A stretch of 64,000 nucleotides of DNA from Pseudomonas versuta (GCF_001294575.1 NZ_CP012676.1:496001-560000), one strand, 5' to 3'; positions 1 to 10,389 are shown, counted from the stretch's first letter. The notes: a model not told the origin generated them from the sequence alone. Made by a program: numbers and translations.

Positions 1-369
1 GCCCATGATTTCGATTTTTGGGTGCTGAATCCGGTTCGCCATCGTTATATCGGTGGGTTTGGCGCCATTCACTGGCTCGAGCAGGTCACGTTGCCCAATC
101 CGTTTGCCGCAGACGCCGAGCAACGAATGATTGAGCACATGAACAGTGATCATGCCAGCGCCATTGCGCATTACGTCAAGCTGGCCGGTTTACCCGTGAC
201 GGAGCCTGCCCGGATGGTCGGTATCGACAGTGAAGGCATGCACTTGCGTATTGGCGACGGCCTTTACTGGCTGGGTTTTGCGCAGACCTGCAATACTTCG
301 ACACAAGTACGCGAAGCCCTGGTTTTTCTGGCTCACGCGCAGCAATGGCCGAAAAAACAGACGGCATAG
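1..369 (+). CDS. HugZ-family haem-binding/oxygenase-like protein, C-terminal part
   Basis: The reading frame is open from base 1, so the gene begins outside the window and only about 122 C-terminal residues are present. It starts in the end of a split-barrel FMN-binding-like fold (FDFWVLNPVRHRYIGGFG) and continues into a DUF2470-type domain with MIEHMNSDHAS. This pairing is typical of HugZ/HutZ-type haem-utilisation proteins and their pyridoxamine-oxidase-like relatives. Haem degradation or binding is inferred from family only, because the catalytic N-terminal barrel is not visible. It lies upstream of fxsA in the same direction, with 71 bases between them. Confidence 0.7.
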   Translation, partial: AHDFDFWVLNPVRHRYIGGFGAIHWLEQVTLPNPFAADAEQRMIEHMNSDHASAIAHYVKLAGLPVTEPARMVGIDSEGMHLRIGDGLYWLGFAQTCNTSTQVREALVFLAHAQQWPKKQTA

Positions 370-440
370 CCTTGAATTCAGGAAGGCGCGCCGTCATCTA
401 AGCTGGGTTGGAAGATATTCTTCCGGAGAGGAATCATTCG

Positions 441-914
441 ATGCGCGCTTTTCTATTGCTCTTTCTGTTGTTTCCAGTGCTAGAGCTGTATGTCTTTTTC
501 AAGGTCAGCACCGCTATCGGGTTTTTCCCTGCGTTGCTGCTGATCATTGCCGGCTCCATGCTCGGAGTTCTGGTGGTACGCGTTGCCGGTCTGGCCACAG
601 CTCTGCGGGCGCGAGAAAGCCTGAGTCGCGGCGAGTTGCCGGCCCAGCAAATGCTTGAAGGCTTGATGCTGGCCCTAGGTGGCGGTCTGATGGTACTTCC
701 GGGCTTTATCAGTGATATCGCAGGTCTGTTGCTGCTGTTCCCGCCCGTGCGTCGTTTTCTGGTCAACCGTCTGCGCAAGCGGGCAGAAGAGCAGGCCATT
801 CGTCAGCGTGCATTTGCCGATGATTTTGCGGCGGCCAGCCGACCGGGTACTCATCAGCCTTTGGGTCGAGAACCGAACGTGATTGAAGGCGAGTTCGAAC
901 ATCGCGACAAGTAA
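441..914 (+). CDS. fxsA: FxsA family membrane protein
   Basis: This 157-residue cytoplasmic-membrane protein matches FxsA (suppressor of F exclusion of phage T7 when overproduced in E. coli; normal role unclear). It has hydrophobic helices near residues 2-20 and 24-48, and a glycine-rich stretch around 75-105 (MLALGGGLMVLPGFISDIAG) that is the family hallmark. A charged, variable tail follows. The start at 441 is preferred over an in-frame ATG at 408 because GGAGAGG sits about 10 bases before it and the protein then begins directly with the first helix. As in many gammaproteobacteria it lies immediately upstream of groES-groEL. Confidence 0.9.
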   Translation: MRAFLLLFLLFPVLELYVFFKVSTAIGFFPALLLIIAGSMLGVLVVRVAGLATALRARESLSRGELPAQQMLEGLMLALGGGLMVLPGFISDIAGLLLLFPPVRRFLVNRLRKRAEEQAIRQRAFADDFAAASRPGTHQPLGREPNVIEGEFEHRDK

Positions 915-930
915 GGTTTTAACGTTTTCC

Positions 931-960
931 ACACGGCACCCAGGGTGCCGTGTTTGTTTT
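931..960 (+). terminator. Rho-independent terminator after fxsA
   Basis: An inverted repeat, ACACGGCACCC/GGGTGCCGTGT, with a very short loop is followed by TTGTTTT. It lies 16 bases past the fxsA stop and insulates fxsA from groES. Confidence 0.8.
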
Positions 961-998
961 CTGGCGTTACACAGGGCTAAAAAATTCAGCGGCGTGCC

Positions 999-1026
999 CT
1001 TGTAATCAGTTGATACGCCCTTATGT
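999..1026 (+). promoter_or_regulatory. Candidate sigma-32 heat-shock promoter of groESL
   Basis: CTTGTAA at 999-1005 and CCCTTATG at 1018-1025 are separated by 12 bases. They resemble the sigma-32 (RpoH) consensus CTTGAAA and CCCCATNT. The site lies about 130 bases upstream of groES, between the fxsA terminator and the gene. The call rests on motif similarity only. Confidence 0.6.
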
Positions 1027-1156
1027 AACGGACACCGCAGGGTTTTGCTGGCAACAGCAGGTACCTTTAAGCGAATCGCACCCGGCATTTCCGGACTTGC
1101 AAACCCCGTCGGTATAAACATCGGCCGATGAACACCACAATTAGGAGAGATCGACA

Positions 1157-1450
1157 ATGAAGCTTCGTCCTCTGCATGACCGCGTCGTAATCCGTCGCAG
1201 CGAAGAAGAAAAGAAAACCGCTGGCGGTATCGTTCTGCCGGGTTCAGCTGCCGAAAAAGCCAACAGCGGTGAAATCATTGCCGTTGGTACTGGTCGCGTT
1301 CTGGACAACGGTGAAGTACGTGCGCTGGCTGTGAAAGTGGGTGACAAGGTTGTGTTCGGCCCTTACTCCGGCAGCAACACTGTAAAAGTCGACGGCGAAG
1401 ACCTGCTGGTTATGGCTGAGAACGAGATTCTCGCTGTAATCGAAGGCTGA
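1157..1450 (+). CDS. groES: Co-chaperonin GroES
   Basis: At 97 residues this is full-length GroES. It forms the heptameric lid of the GroEL folding chamber in the cytoplasm. It starts [14 protein letters not shown], and the mobile loop that contacts GroEL lies around residues 16-34 ([14 protein letters not shown]). The ATG follows AGGAGA with a spacing of about 8 bases. groEL follows after 49 bases on the same transcript, the standard order. Expression is probably heat-induced from the sigma-32-like promoter at 999-1026. Confidence 0.98.
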   Translation: MKLRPLHDRVVIRRSEEEKKTAGGIVLPGSAAEKANSGEIIAVGTGRVLDNGEVRALAVKVGDKVVFGPYSGSNTVKVDGEDLLVMAENEILAVIEG

Positions 1451-1487
1451 TTTACCGCTCCTTTTCCCGTTACTACAAAGTATTTAA

Positions 1488-3143
<1,656 letters not shown>

Positions 3144-3164
3144 GCCGGCTTTACCCCGAAACGC

Positions 3165-3200
3165 AAAAGCCCCGCCTGAGTAATCAGGCGGGGCTTTTTT
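3165..3200 (+). terminator. Rho-independent terminator of groESL
   Basis: A 13-bp GC-rich inverted repeat (AAGCCCCGCCTGA / TCAGGCGGGGCTT) with a four-base loop is followed by a T run. It begins 22 bases after the groEL stop. Confidence 0.95.
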
Positions 3201-3222
3201 GTATCTGAAGAAACATGGACCT

Positions 3223-3257
3223 CTGTAGGAGCGAGCTTTTGAGGCTCGCTCCTACAA
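3223..3257. repeat. REP-type palindrome
   Basis: TGTAGGAGCGAGC and its inverted copy GCTCGCTCCTACA enclose a short TTTTGAG loop. It sits between the convergent ends of groEL and the phosphoglycerol transferase gene. It belongs to the GTAGGAGCGAGC family seen repeatedly in this window. Confidence 0.85.
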
Positions 3258-3264
3258 GGGTTGG

Positions 3265-5214
3265 TTACTTCTGCGTAATCTGCACCGGTGCTTCGGCTAG
3301 CGGTTTCCAGCTCAGCAACTGCTGCTTGTAGCCGTAGCTGGCGACCTGGTAGTAGGTGATCGCTCGTTCAATCAATGCATCGGTGGCCGGAACGCGGGAT
3401 TCAATACTGGCAGTCAGTGCTTCGTCGTGACGACGCAGGCCCTGACGCGGGCTCAGAATCGCCAGGTCCTTGCCATCAAACAAGCCCAGGTGCTGATAGT
3501 TGCCCACGACCACGCGCGGTGGCAGAGGGTTTTCCTGCAGCAGGTTGCGGCCAAAGAAGGTCGACTGATAATCCATGTTCAGCAAGCCGAGCAAGGTCGG
3601 CGCCAGGTCGATCTGGCTGGCCAGCTGTGCACTCTCGCGGGCTTCGATCAGTTGTGGCGCATAGATAAACAACGGGATCTGGTAGTTGGCGATCGGTAAG
3701 TCTTCCTTGCCGGCGCTGCCAGCCGTGTGGTCAGCCACGAAAATGAAGATCGTGTTGTCGAACCACGGCTTTTGGCGCGCATCTTTGAGGAACTGGCCGA
3801 TGGCGTAATCGGTGTACTTCACCGCACCGTCGCGACCATTACCCGACTTGATGTCGATTCGGCCTTCCGGATAGGTGTAGGGACGATGGTTCGAGGTGGT
3901 CATCAACTGCAGCAAAAAAGGCTTTTGCTGGGCGTAATCGGCATCGGCCAGCTTCAAGGTTTCGCGGTACAGGTCTTCGTCAGCCATGCCCCACGCATTT
4001 TTGAAGTGGATATCGGCTTCATTCACGCTGCTTTGGTCAACAACGCGGTAACCGTTGCCACTAAAGAATGCGTTCATGTTGTCGAAATAACCGCGGCCGC
4101 CGTAGACGAACACGCTGTCATAGCCCACGGCATTGAGTTGCTGGCCAAGGCTGGCAAAGCCGCTTTCGCGACCGATACGCTTGACGATGGAGCGGCCCGG
4201 CGTAGGAGGAATGGCCAGGGTAATTGCTTCGAGGCCCCGATCGGTGCGGGTACCGGTGGCATAGAAGTTATTGAAGTACAGGCTCTCTTTACGCAACTGA
4301 TCCAGGTTCGGCGTCAGGTTGCGGCCGTCACCGTTGCTGCCCAGATACTTGCCGCTCAGGCTTTCAATGGTCACCAGCACGATGTTTGGCTGGCGCGCAG
4401 TACCCGGGTTGTCGATGTTGCGACGGATATCCAGCGGGTCCTTGCCGACAAACGTTGCATTTGGCTCTGTCAGCTCGGCGCGCAACTGTTTGGCCACCAC
4501 GTCGGCAGGCAGGCTGGCGTAGAACTGCTGGTAATCCAGTTCGTTGTTACGAAAGGCAGCGAAGAACTGATAAGGGCCGTTGCTCGCCAGTTCATGCTGA
4601 TAGGCGTTGCCGCCCTGGCCGCGCGGGCCATCCTGATCAAGTACTTGCAGGCTCAAACCCGCAACCAGCAGCAGCCCGGCGAAGGTCGCCAGGCGCCCGC
4701 GAAAGTTCGGCAACGGGGAGTTCATGGCGGCGTTGAACGGTTTGCGCAGGGCAACACTCAGAACAATGGCAGCCACGCCGATGGCACTGAGCAACAGGCC
4801 GATCGGATACGACTCGAGCACGTTGTTCAGGACTTCATCGGAGTAAACCAGGTAATCCACGGCGATAAAGTTAAAGCGCACACCGAACTCGTCCCAGAAC
4901 AGGAATTCGGCCACTGCGGTGAACAGCATGGCGAACAGGCTCACGGTCAGCAGGCCTTGCAGGAACCAGCGATGACCACGACGGCGCCACAGGGCGGGCG
5001 GGCACAGCAGCAAATACAGGCCCAGCGGCAAGGCGGCGTAGGTCAAAAAACCCAGATCGTAGAGCAGACCAATGCCAAACACCGGCAACCAGCTATTACC
5101 GGCCTCGCCCAGATGGGTGAACAGTAAAACGCCTCGGGTGATTAAAAAGGTCGCCAGCCAGCAGCCAGTCAACAGGAGCAGATAGCGCATTGGCGCGGTG
5201 TACAGCAAACGCAT
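3265..5214 (-). CDS. LtaS/OpgB-type phosphoglycerol transferase (sulfatase superfamily)
   Basis: This 649-residue inner-membrane enzyme has about five membrane helices in the first 200 residues and a periplasmic sulfatase-fold domain from about residue 275. Expected LtaS-family active-site elements are present: metal-binding Glu in VLVTIESLSG, nucleophile Thr in TGTRTDRGLEA, and Asp-His in FVADHTAG. Such enzymes transfer phosphoglycerol or a similar group from a lipid to a periplasmic or envelope acceptor. In Gram-negatives the acceptor is often osmoregulated glucan, but it is not known here. AAGGA precedes the ATG at 5214, favouring it over an internal ATG at 5190. It is divergent from colR, hinting at an envelope-stress link. 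Confidence 0.85.
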   Translation of the reverse strand: MRLLYTAPMRYLLLLTGCWLATFLITRGVLLFTHLGEAGNSWLPVFGIGLLYDLGFLTYAALPLGLYLLLCPPALWRRRGHRWFLQGLLTVSLFAMLFTAVAEFLFWDEFGVRFNFIAVDYLVYSDEVLNNVLESYPIGLLLSAIGVAAIVLSVALRKPFNAAMNSPLPNFRGRLATFAGLLLVAGLSLQVLDQDGPRGQGGNAYQHELASNGPYQFFAAFRNNELDYQQFYASLPADVVAKQLRAELTEPNATFVGKDPLDIRRNIDNPGTARQPNIVLVTIESLSGKYLGSNGDGRNLTPNLDQLRKESLYFNNFYATGTRTDRGLEAITLAIPPTPGRSIVKRIGRESGFASLGQQLNAVGYDSVFVYGGRGYFDNMNAFFSGNGYRVVDQSSVNEADIHFKNAWGMADEDLYRETLKLADADYAQQKPFLLQLMTTSNHRPYTYPEGRIDIKSGNGRDGAVKYTDYAIGQFLKDARQKPWFDNTIFIFVADHTAGSAGKEDLPIANYQIPLFIYAPQLIEARESAQLASQIDLAPTLLGLLNMDYQSTFFGRNLLQENPLPPRVVVGNYQHLGLFDGKDLAILSPRQGLRRHDEALTASIESRVPATDALIERAITYYQVASYGYKQQLLSWKPLAEAPVQITQK

Positions 5215-5417
5215 TAGTGTTTTTCCTTAAACCCGTGGGGGGCGTGAGTGTGCGGGCGCCACTGTATTGGCTTTGTGAACCGTTAGTAAAAAAAATGTCA
5301 GATTTGGGTGTTTTTTAACTAAATAGAGTGTTGGCCTTGCGGCGCTGGCTCTCGGTCGTGCTAAGACTTAAGCTGCGCGGGCCAAGACGGCCGTAACTGC
5401 GTACGGAGAAAGTGCCC

Positions 5418-6101
5418 ATGCGAATTCTACTGGTTGAAGACAACCGCGATATCCTTGCCAATCTGGCGGACTACCTGGGGCTTAAAGGCTATACCGTTGA
5501 CTGTGCGCAGGACGGTTTGTCGGGTCTGCACCTGGCGGCTACAGAGCATTACGACCTGATCGTGCTCGATATCATGTTGCCCGGCATTGACGGTTACACC
5601 TTGTGCAAGCGCTTGCGCGAAGATGCGCGACGCGACACCCCGGTGATCATGCTGACCGCCCGTGACCAGCTGGACGACCGCCTTCAGGGTTTCAAGTCCG
5701 GCGCGGATGACTACCTGCTCAAACCCTTTGCATTGTCGGAACTGGCGGCACGCATTGAAGCCGTATTGCGCCGCGCTCAAGGCGGCGGGCGACGCGAGCT
5801 GCAAGTGGGCGATCTGAAATACGACCTCGACACCCTTGAAGTGACCCGCGAAGGGCGTTTGCTCAAGCTCAATCCGGTGGGCCTCAAGTTGCTGGCCGTA
5901 TTAATGCAGAAAAGTCCTCATGTGTTGCGCCGCGAAGTGCTGGAAGAGGCATTGTGGGGGGACGACTGTCCTGACAGCGACAGCTTGCGCAGTCACGTCC
6001 ATCAGTTGCGTCAAGTGATCGACAAACCGTTCGACAAGCCTTTATTGCAAACCGTACATGGTGTGGGCTACCGCCTCGCCGAGAGCCGTGATGGAGTTTA
6101 A
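5418..6101 (+). CDS. colR: Response regulator ColR
   Basis: This 227-residue OmpR/PhoB-type regulator has a receiver domain with the acidic pocket E7-D8, phospho-acceptor D51 (LIVLDIMLPG) and K at KPFALSE. A winged-helix DNA-binding domain covers about residues 125-220 (SHVHQLRQVIDKP). From memory it agrees closely with pseudomonad ColR, which with ColS maintains the outer membrane and metal tolerance. ATG 5418 is chosen over GTG 5412 because GGAG lies 9 bases before it. The sensor gene overlaps its last 11 bases, implying translational coupling. Confidence 0.9.
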   Translation: MRILLVEDNRDILANLADYLGLKGYTVDCAQDGLSGLHLAATEHYDLIVLDIMLPGIDGYTLCKRLREDARRDTPVIMLTARDQLDDRLQGFKSGADDYLLKPFALSELAARIEAVLRRAQGGGRRELQVGDLKYDLDTLEVTREGRLLKLNPVGLKLLAVLMQKSPHVLRREVLEEALWGDDCPDSDSLRSHVHQLRQVIDKPFDKPLLQTVHGVGYRLAESRDGV

Positions 6102-7371
6102 GCAAAGCCTTGCCCAGCGGATCATCATTGCCTTTGCCCTGATGAGTGCGCTGGTGGCGGGTACGTTCGCCCTGGGCATTGTCGCCACCGTTCACCTGGT
6201 TGAAGAAAAACTCATTTCAGCGGGCCTGGGCGGTGACCTGCAGCGTCTGCTGCTGATGGACAACATTGCCGACTGGAACCACCGTCCCGAGCCTGACCAG
6301 CTGTTTTATTACAGTGGCGGGCGCGGCGATTTCGCTCTTCCCAAAGACTTGCGCCATCTTGATCCGGGCTTTCATGAAGTGTTTCGCGACCAGCTGTCGT
6401 ATCACGCCATGGTTGAAGTGGTCGATGGCCGGCGCTATGTGCTGCTGCAAGACCAAAGTGATTTTGAAGAACGTGAGCGCGTGTTGTTTGCCGTGGTCGT
6501 GGTCGGCTTTGTACTGGCATTGGCACTGGCGGTCTTTTTAGGCTGGATCCTGGCCCGTCGGGTAATGGCCCCCGTGGTGCGTCTGGCGCGTCAAGTACGG
6601 CATCGTGATCAGTTGTTGGGCCTGGCTCCGCCTCTGGCTCCCGACTATGCGGCCGATGAAGTGGGCGAGTTGGCGGTGGCGTTCGACGCGACGCTGGGAC
6701 GTCTGCGCGACACCCTGACCCGGGAGCGGCTGTTCACCAGTGACGTGAGCCATGAGTTGCGTACCCCCCTGATGGTCTTGGCCAGTTCCTGCGAACTTCT
6801 GCTGGAAAATCCGGCGCTGGACCCGCGCAGCCGCTCGCAAGTCGAGCGAATCTCGCGCGCCTGTGAAGAAATGCGCGAATTGGTTCAGACCTTCCTGATG
6901 CTGGCCAGGGCGCAGCACGAAGACGCCAGCATGTCGCCGAAAGTTACCCTCACTACCGTGGCCGAAGGCCTGATCAGTTTGTGGCGCGGCCCCATTGAAG
7001 CCAAAGGCCTGACCCTGATCTACGATCCGGGGCATCCACTGGATACGCTCTATAACGCGACCTTCCTGCACGCCGTCATGGGCAACCTGCTGCGAAATGC
7101 CCTGCACTACACCGACACCGGATTTATCCGGCTGAGCCTTGAACCCACCGGATTTGTGGTGGAAGACAGCGGTGTAGGGATCCCCGAAGAAAAACGCCAG
7201 GCCATGTTCCAGCCTTTTGTACGAGGCAGCGAAAAACGCGGAGAAGGTTTGGGCCTGGGGCTGTCCCTGGTGCAACGGATCTGTGACAGCCAGGGCTGGC
7301 GCGTAACATTGACCACCATGGAACCTAACGGTTGCCGCTTTCACGTTGAATTGAATCCGGCAGATATCTGA
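6091..7371 (+). CDS. colS: Metal-sensing sensor kinase ColS
   Basis: This 426-residue inner-membrane histidine kinase has helices at about 11-34 and 131-155 flanking a periplasmic domain, then HAMP, a HisKA domain with H221 (SHELRTPL) and an ATPase domain (GVGIP, GEGLGLGLSL). Starting at 6091, periplasmic glutamates fall at E38, E96, E126 and E129, the last two in the ExxE motif FEERE. As I recall, these are the numbered residues implicated in Zn/Fe sensing by P. putida ColS, which supports both identity and start. A start at 6058 would add 11 unlikely residues. A terminator-like hairpin follows. Confidence 0.92.
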   Translation: MEFKQSLAQRIIIAFALMSALVAGTFALGIVATVHLVEEKLISAGLGGDLQRLLLMDNIADWNHRPEPDQLFYYSGGRGDFALPKDLRHLDPGFHEVFRDQLSYHAMVEVVDGRRYVLLQDQSDFEERERVLFAVVVVGFVLALALAVFLGWILARRVMAPVVRLARQVRHRDQLLGLAPPLAPDYAADEVGELAVAFDATLGRLRDTLTRERLFTSDVSHELRTPLMVLASSCELLLENPALDPRSRSQVERISRACEEMRELVQTFLMLARAQHEDASMSPKVTLTTVAEGLISLWRGPIEAKGLTLIYDPGHPLDTLYNATFLHAVMGNLLRNALHYTDTGFIRLSLEPTGFVVEDSGVGIPEEKRQAMFQPFVRGSEKRGEGLGLGLSLVQRICDSQGWRVTLTTMEPNGCRFHVELNPADI

Positions 7372-7382
7372 CACGTCCTGCC

Positions 7383-7414
7383 ATGGCCTGCGTTCTGCAG
7401 GCCATTTCCCTTTT
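7383..7414 (+). terminator. Terminator-like hairpin after colS
   Basis: ATGGCCTGC and GCAGGCCAT form a 9-bp stem with a five-base loop, followed by TTCCCTTTT. It lies 11 bases after the colS stop. It may partly separate colRS from the methyltransferase gene, which then needs its own promoter in the 200-base gap. Confidence 0.65.
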
Positions 7415-7571
7415 CGGGTTTAGTCATTAAAGTGGCCCAGAGCCATCATTCGTGATCTGTAAAACCCTGTAACGTTTGTTCGGGCCATGGCACGAAATTT
7501 TCACCCGCTGATGACCTGATGCATACGTTCTCCTGATTAAGGTAGCGCTTACCAGCTTCAGGAGAGCCGTC

Positions 7572-8252
7572 ATGAGCTCCACAATCAAACTCAAGTTTTC
7601 TGAAAAGTACGATCAGCAGCACGCCGCCGAGTACCTGGAAAAACATCAGGACGGGCTCGCCCGACGCCTGTCGCACAAGCGTGATGAGCAGTTGGCGCGC
7701 AAGGCCCTGGCATTGGCCGGCGAGCCGGGCCTGGTACTGGATCTGCCTTGTGGTGCAGGGCGTTTCTGGCCGTTGCTGGCCGAAAAGACCAACCGCGAAA
7801 TCATTGGTGCGGATTACTCTGCATCCATGCTGCAAGTGGCATCGCTGTCACAGCCCGAGGAAGTGGTCAAACGGGTACGGCGCTTGCAGACATCTGCATT
7901 TGATATCGATCTGCCAGATAACGCGGTCGACAGTATTTTCAGCATGCGCCTGCTGCACCACATTGGTGATGCAAGTCACCGGATGGCTTTATTACGGGAG
8001 TTTCATCGTGTCAGCCGAGACAGCGTGATTGTCTCGTTATGGGTCGATGGCAACTTCAAAGCCTGGAAACGCAAGCGCCTGCAACTTCAGCGTGAAGCGG
8101 ATGGCGGGTCGGACGGTTACCAAAATCGCTTTGTGTTACCGGCTGTGACTGTTGAAGCCGAGTTCAGAAAAGCCGGTTTCACGATTCAAAATCATTTGGA
8201 TTTTATCCCGCTGTATGCAATGTGGCGGGTTTACATATTACGTAAGAGGTAA
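7572..8252 (+). CDS. Class I SAM-dependent methyltransferase (colRS-linked)
   Basis: This 226-residue soluble protein has a Rossmann-type methyltransferase core: motif I VLDLPCGAGRF at about residues 55-65, an acidic residue in IGADYS, and the post-motif MRLLHHIGDASHR near residue 125. The substrate is not visible. In pseudomonads a methyltransferase and an InaA-type kinase follow colRS and are thought to act on lipopolysaccharide or the cell surface, and the gene order is the same here. AGGAGA precedes the ATG. The next gene starts 3 bases after the stop, so the two are co-translated. Confidence 0.8.
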   Translation: MSSTIKLKFSEKYDQQHAAEYLEKHQDGLARRLSHKRDEQLARKALALAGEPGLVLDLPCGAGRFWPLLAEKTNREIIGADYSASMLQVASLSQPEEVVKRVRRLQTSAFDIDLPDNAVDSIFSMRLLHHIGDASHRMALLREFHRVSRDSVIVSLWVDGNFKAWKRKRLQLQREADGGSDGYQNRFVLPAVTVEAEFRKAGFTIQNHLDFIPLYAMWRVYILRKR

Positions 8253-8255
8253 CCC

Positions 8256-8972
8256 ATGGCCGTTGAATTTGTATCTCCACCCCAAGCTGCAACTGAAGAC
8301 CGCTTTGAGTACTACTGGCAGCAGCAAGGCGAGTGGGTTGAAGAGCCGAATCAGCGTCGTGGCGGTGAGAGTGGTGTGCAGCGAATTCAAGATGCCAGTG
8401 GACGCTTGCTGTATGCCAAACGCCAGGTGGGCCATATTTATCGCAGCTGGCGATACCCGCTGGGTCGGCCGACGGTATTGCGTGAGCGCGATGCGCTGTT
8501 GGCAATGAACCGTTTATCGGTAGGTGTACCCGAACTGGTTTACTGCGGGGCTAAACAGGGGGCGGACAAGCAATGGCGGGCACTGCTGGTAACCGCAGCC
8601 CTGGACGGTTTTGTTGAAATTGACAACTGGTACGCCGCCGGTGAGCACGAGCGCCATGGTGAAGCGATCCATGAGCGGGTGCTTGAAACCATTGCCCGGA
8701 CCCTGGCGCGCATGCACCTGGGGCGTTGGCAGCATGGTTGTCTGTACCCCAAACACGTCTTTGTGCGTGTCATCGGGAGCGGTGAAAGTGCAAAGGTCGA
8801 TGTAGCGCTGCTTGACCTTGAAAAAAGCCGACAACGCCTGACTCAGCACAAAGCTGCCTCGCACGATCTCAAGCAACTGCGTCGCCATTCGTCGTGGAGC
8901 GCCGCTGACTGGAACAAATTGATCTACTTTTACGAGAAGGTGTTTGGCAGCGCCATCAAAGGGTTACGGTGA
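8256..8972 (+). CDS. InaA/WaaP-like lipopolysaccharide kinase
   Basis: At 238 residues this matches the InaA/Kdo-WaaP family of small protein-kinase-fold enzymes that phosphorylate LPS core sugars on the cytoplasmic side. Visible parts include a basic patch with a Lys in LLYAKRQVGH, an arginine-rich segment (RSWRYPLGRPTVLRERDAL), a catalytic-loop-like LGRWQHGCLYPKHVFV and a metal-site-like VALLDLEKSR. It sits between the colRS-linked methyltransferase and a tiny exported protein, each separated by three bases or less. The exact LPS position modified cannot be read from the sequence. Confidence 0.8.
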   Translation: MAVEFVSPPQAATEDRFEYYWQQQGEWVEEPNQRRGGESGVQRIQDASGRLLYAKRQVGHIYRSWRYPLGRPTVLRERDALLAMNRLSVGVPELVYCGAKQGADKQWRALLVTAALDGFVEIDNWYAAGEHERHGEAIHERVLETIARTLARMHLGRWQHGCLYPKHVFVRVIGSGESAKVDVALLDLEKSRQRLTQHKAASHDLKQLRRHSSWSAADWNKLIYFYEKVFGSAIKGLR

Positions 8973-9199
8973 TGAAGCGAGAAATAGCACGAGGTTTGTT
9001 TTTACTGGGCGCTCTGGCCATTGCTTCCGTGGCGCTGGCCGCATGGGAGCAGCCTGTTACTCAGGTATTGAGCGGAGCAGGCGGGGGGGACAGTTGTCCG
9101 CTGCCGCGCGTTGCGAAAGTATCCCGGGCAGCAACGCCGGATCACGACCTGTTGCTGTTCATGTTTGGTATGACCCAGGGAATGAAGTCTCAGGGGTGA
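8972..9199 (+). CDS. Small exported protein of unknown function
   Basis: This 75-residue protein has a clear signal peptide (MKREIARGLFLLGALAIASVALA) and a mature part of about 52 residues containing a single Cys (GGDSCPLPRV). No domain was recognised. Its ATG overlaps the stop of the InaA-like kinase by one base (TGATG), so translation is probably coupled and it belongs to the same operon. The context suggests an envelope role, but no function can be assigned. Confidence 0.65.
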   Translation: MKREIARGLFLLGALAIASVALAAWEQPVTQVLSGAGGGDSCPLPRVAKVSRAATPDHDLLLFMFGMTQGMKSQG

Positions 9200-9231
9200 A
9201 GTTTTCGAATTGTTGCTGCAGGCCTGACCAA

Positions 9232-9253
9232 GCCCCCAGGAGCTTTCGGGGGC
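9232..9253. terminator. Weak hairpin between convergent genes
   Basis: GCCCCC/GGGGGC form a six-bp stem between the convergent ends of the small exported protein and the DUF1513 gene. No T run follows on either side, so its role as a terminator is doubtful. Confidence 0.3.
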
Positions 9254-9277
9254 GTGCCACAGCGGCAATCGGCAGGT

Positions 9278-10375
9278 TTACATCACATGCAAGTGGTTGT
9301 CCCACAGCCCCGATGGCAAATCCAGCGGCGTGGCTGTCAGTTCACTCTGGCGGCAATCATAGAAACGGCAACGGCCCTGGCCGGACGTAACTACAAAGCC
9401 ATCTTTCACGGCCGCAACTCCCGCACAGTCGGGCAGTGGCGCATCCAGCCGTAAGTCACCGCTGTCCAGATCCCAGACAAAGAACCGGTTTCCCCGTGGC
9501 GCTGTCAGTGCGACCAGCCGCAAGGTGCTATGTACCGCCACACTGGCCGTGTAATGGCCCATGGCACGCAATTGCTGCTCCGCCACCGGGAAAGGCTCGA
9601 ATGGCTGACCTGGCCGCTTGATCGCCAGTAACTCGGGCAAAGTGTGGGCGTCGCCCATGAATTGCTGACAGGCAACGATGGTGCCGTCGGTGGCAATCGC
9701 GAGATGACGCACGCTGTTCATCTGCTGGCTCAAGGTTTCTTTGCTCAGCAAGCTCCCGTCGCGCTGCATCAGGACCAGACTGGGCTCCATCGCATTGAGA
9801 TTCATCTCGACCCGACTTTCGGCTTCAGTACGAATGCCGCCGTTAGCCACCACCAGCGTCTCGCCGTCGGGCATCCATGACACCTGATGCGGGCCAACGC
9901 CATGGGTAGGGATTTCCCCGCGGTGAATCAGGCGCTCGCCTTCAAAGCGATAAACCCCCAGCAAACCACGGCCCGGATCGGTAGTGTCATTTTCAGTGGT
10001 GTATAGCCATTCGCCGTCCTTGTGGATCACCGCGTGGCCATAAAAATGCCGGTTGGGCAGCGACTTCAGGGTTTGCAGCAGCTGGCCGTCCGCAAGGCTG
10101 ATCAGGTAGCTCTCGGTACCGGGGCGTCGTGCCACAAACAGCGCAACAGGCAGCGAAGGGTGATTGATGATGTCATGGCAGCGCTGACCGACCCGGGTGC
10201 TGAACACCAGGGTGCCATCCAGACGGTAGCCGACGGCAAAGTGATTGCCGTCCACATCGTCGCGCGCACTTAGCAGCAGCGGGCTCTGGCCTTTTTGTTT
10301 AAACAGTGACCAGCCGCCCAGCGTGACGGCGCTCAGTAGTAATCCACCGAGCTTGAGAGCTTGCCTGCGCATCAT
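9278..10375 (-). CDS. DUF1513 periplasmic protein of the imelysin locus
   Basis: This 365-residue protein has a twin-arginine-like leader (MMRRQALKLGGLLLSAVTLG) followed by a WD40/YncE-like beta-propeller with recurring segments such as GHAVIHKDGEWLYTTEND and GVGPHQVSWMPDGETLVVAN. It matches DUF1513, found next to imelysin and di-haem oxidoreductase genes in iron-related operons. Its biochemical role is unknown. The chosen start has GGGGGA just upstream. An alternative ATG at 10390, overlapping the upstream stop, would add five residues. It is last in a three-gene operon. Confidence 0.85.
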   Translation of the reverse strand: MMRRQALKLGGLLLSAVTLGGWSLFKQKGQSPLLLSARDDVDGNHFAVGYRLDGTLVFSTRVGQRCHDIINHPSLPVALFVARRPGTESYLISLADGQLLQTLKSLPNRHFYGHAVIHKDGEWLYTTENDTTDPGRGLLGVYRFEGERLIHRGEIPTHGVGPHQVSWMPDGETLVVANGGIRTEAESRVEMNLNAMEPSLVLMQRDGSLLSKETLSQQMNSVRHLAIATDGTIVACQQFMGDAHTLPELLAIKRPGQPFEPFPVAEQQLRAMGHYTASVAVHSTLRLVALTAPRGNRFFVWDLDSGDLRLDAPLPDCAGVAAVKDGFVVTSGQGRCRFYDCRQSELTATPLDLPSGLWDNHLHVM

Positions 10376-10389
10376 CGATCCCCCGTTCA

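Noticed and set aside
3727..5127. Long open frame antisense to the phosphoglycerol transferase gene
   Set aside because: The minus-strand frame has clear family motifs and a ribosome site. The antisense product is Gln/His/Val-rich shadow sequence.
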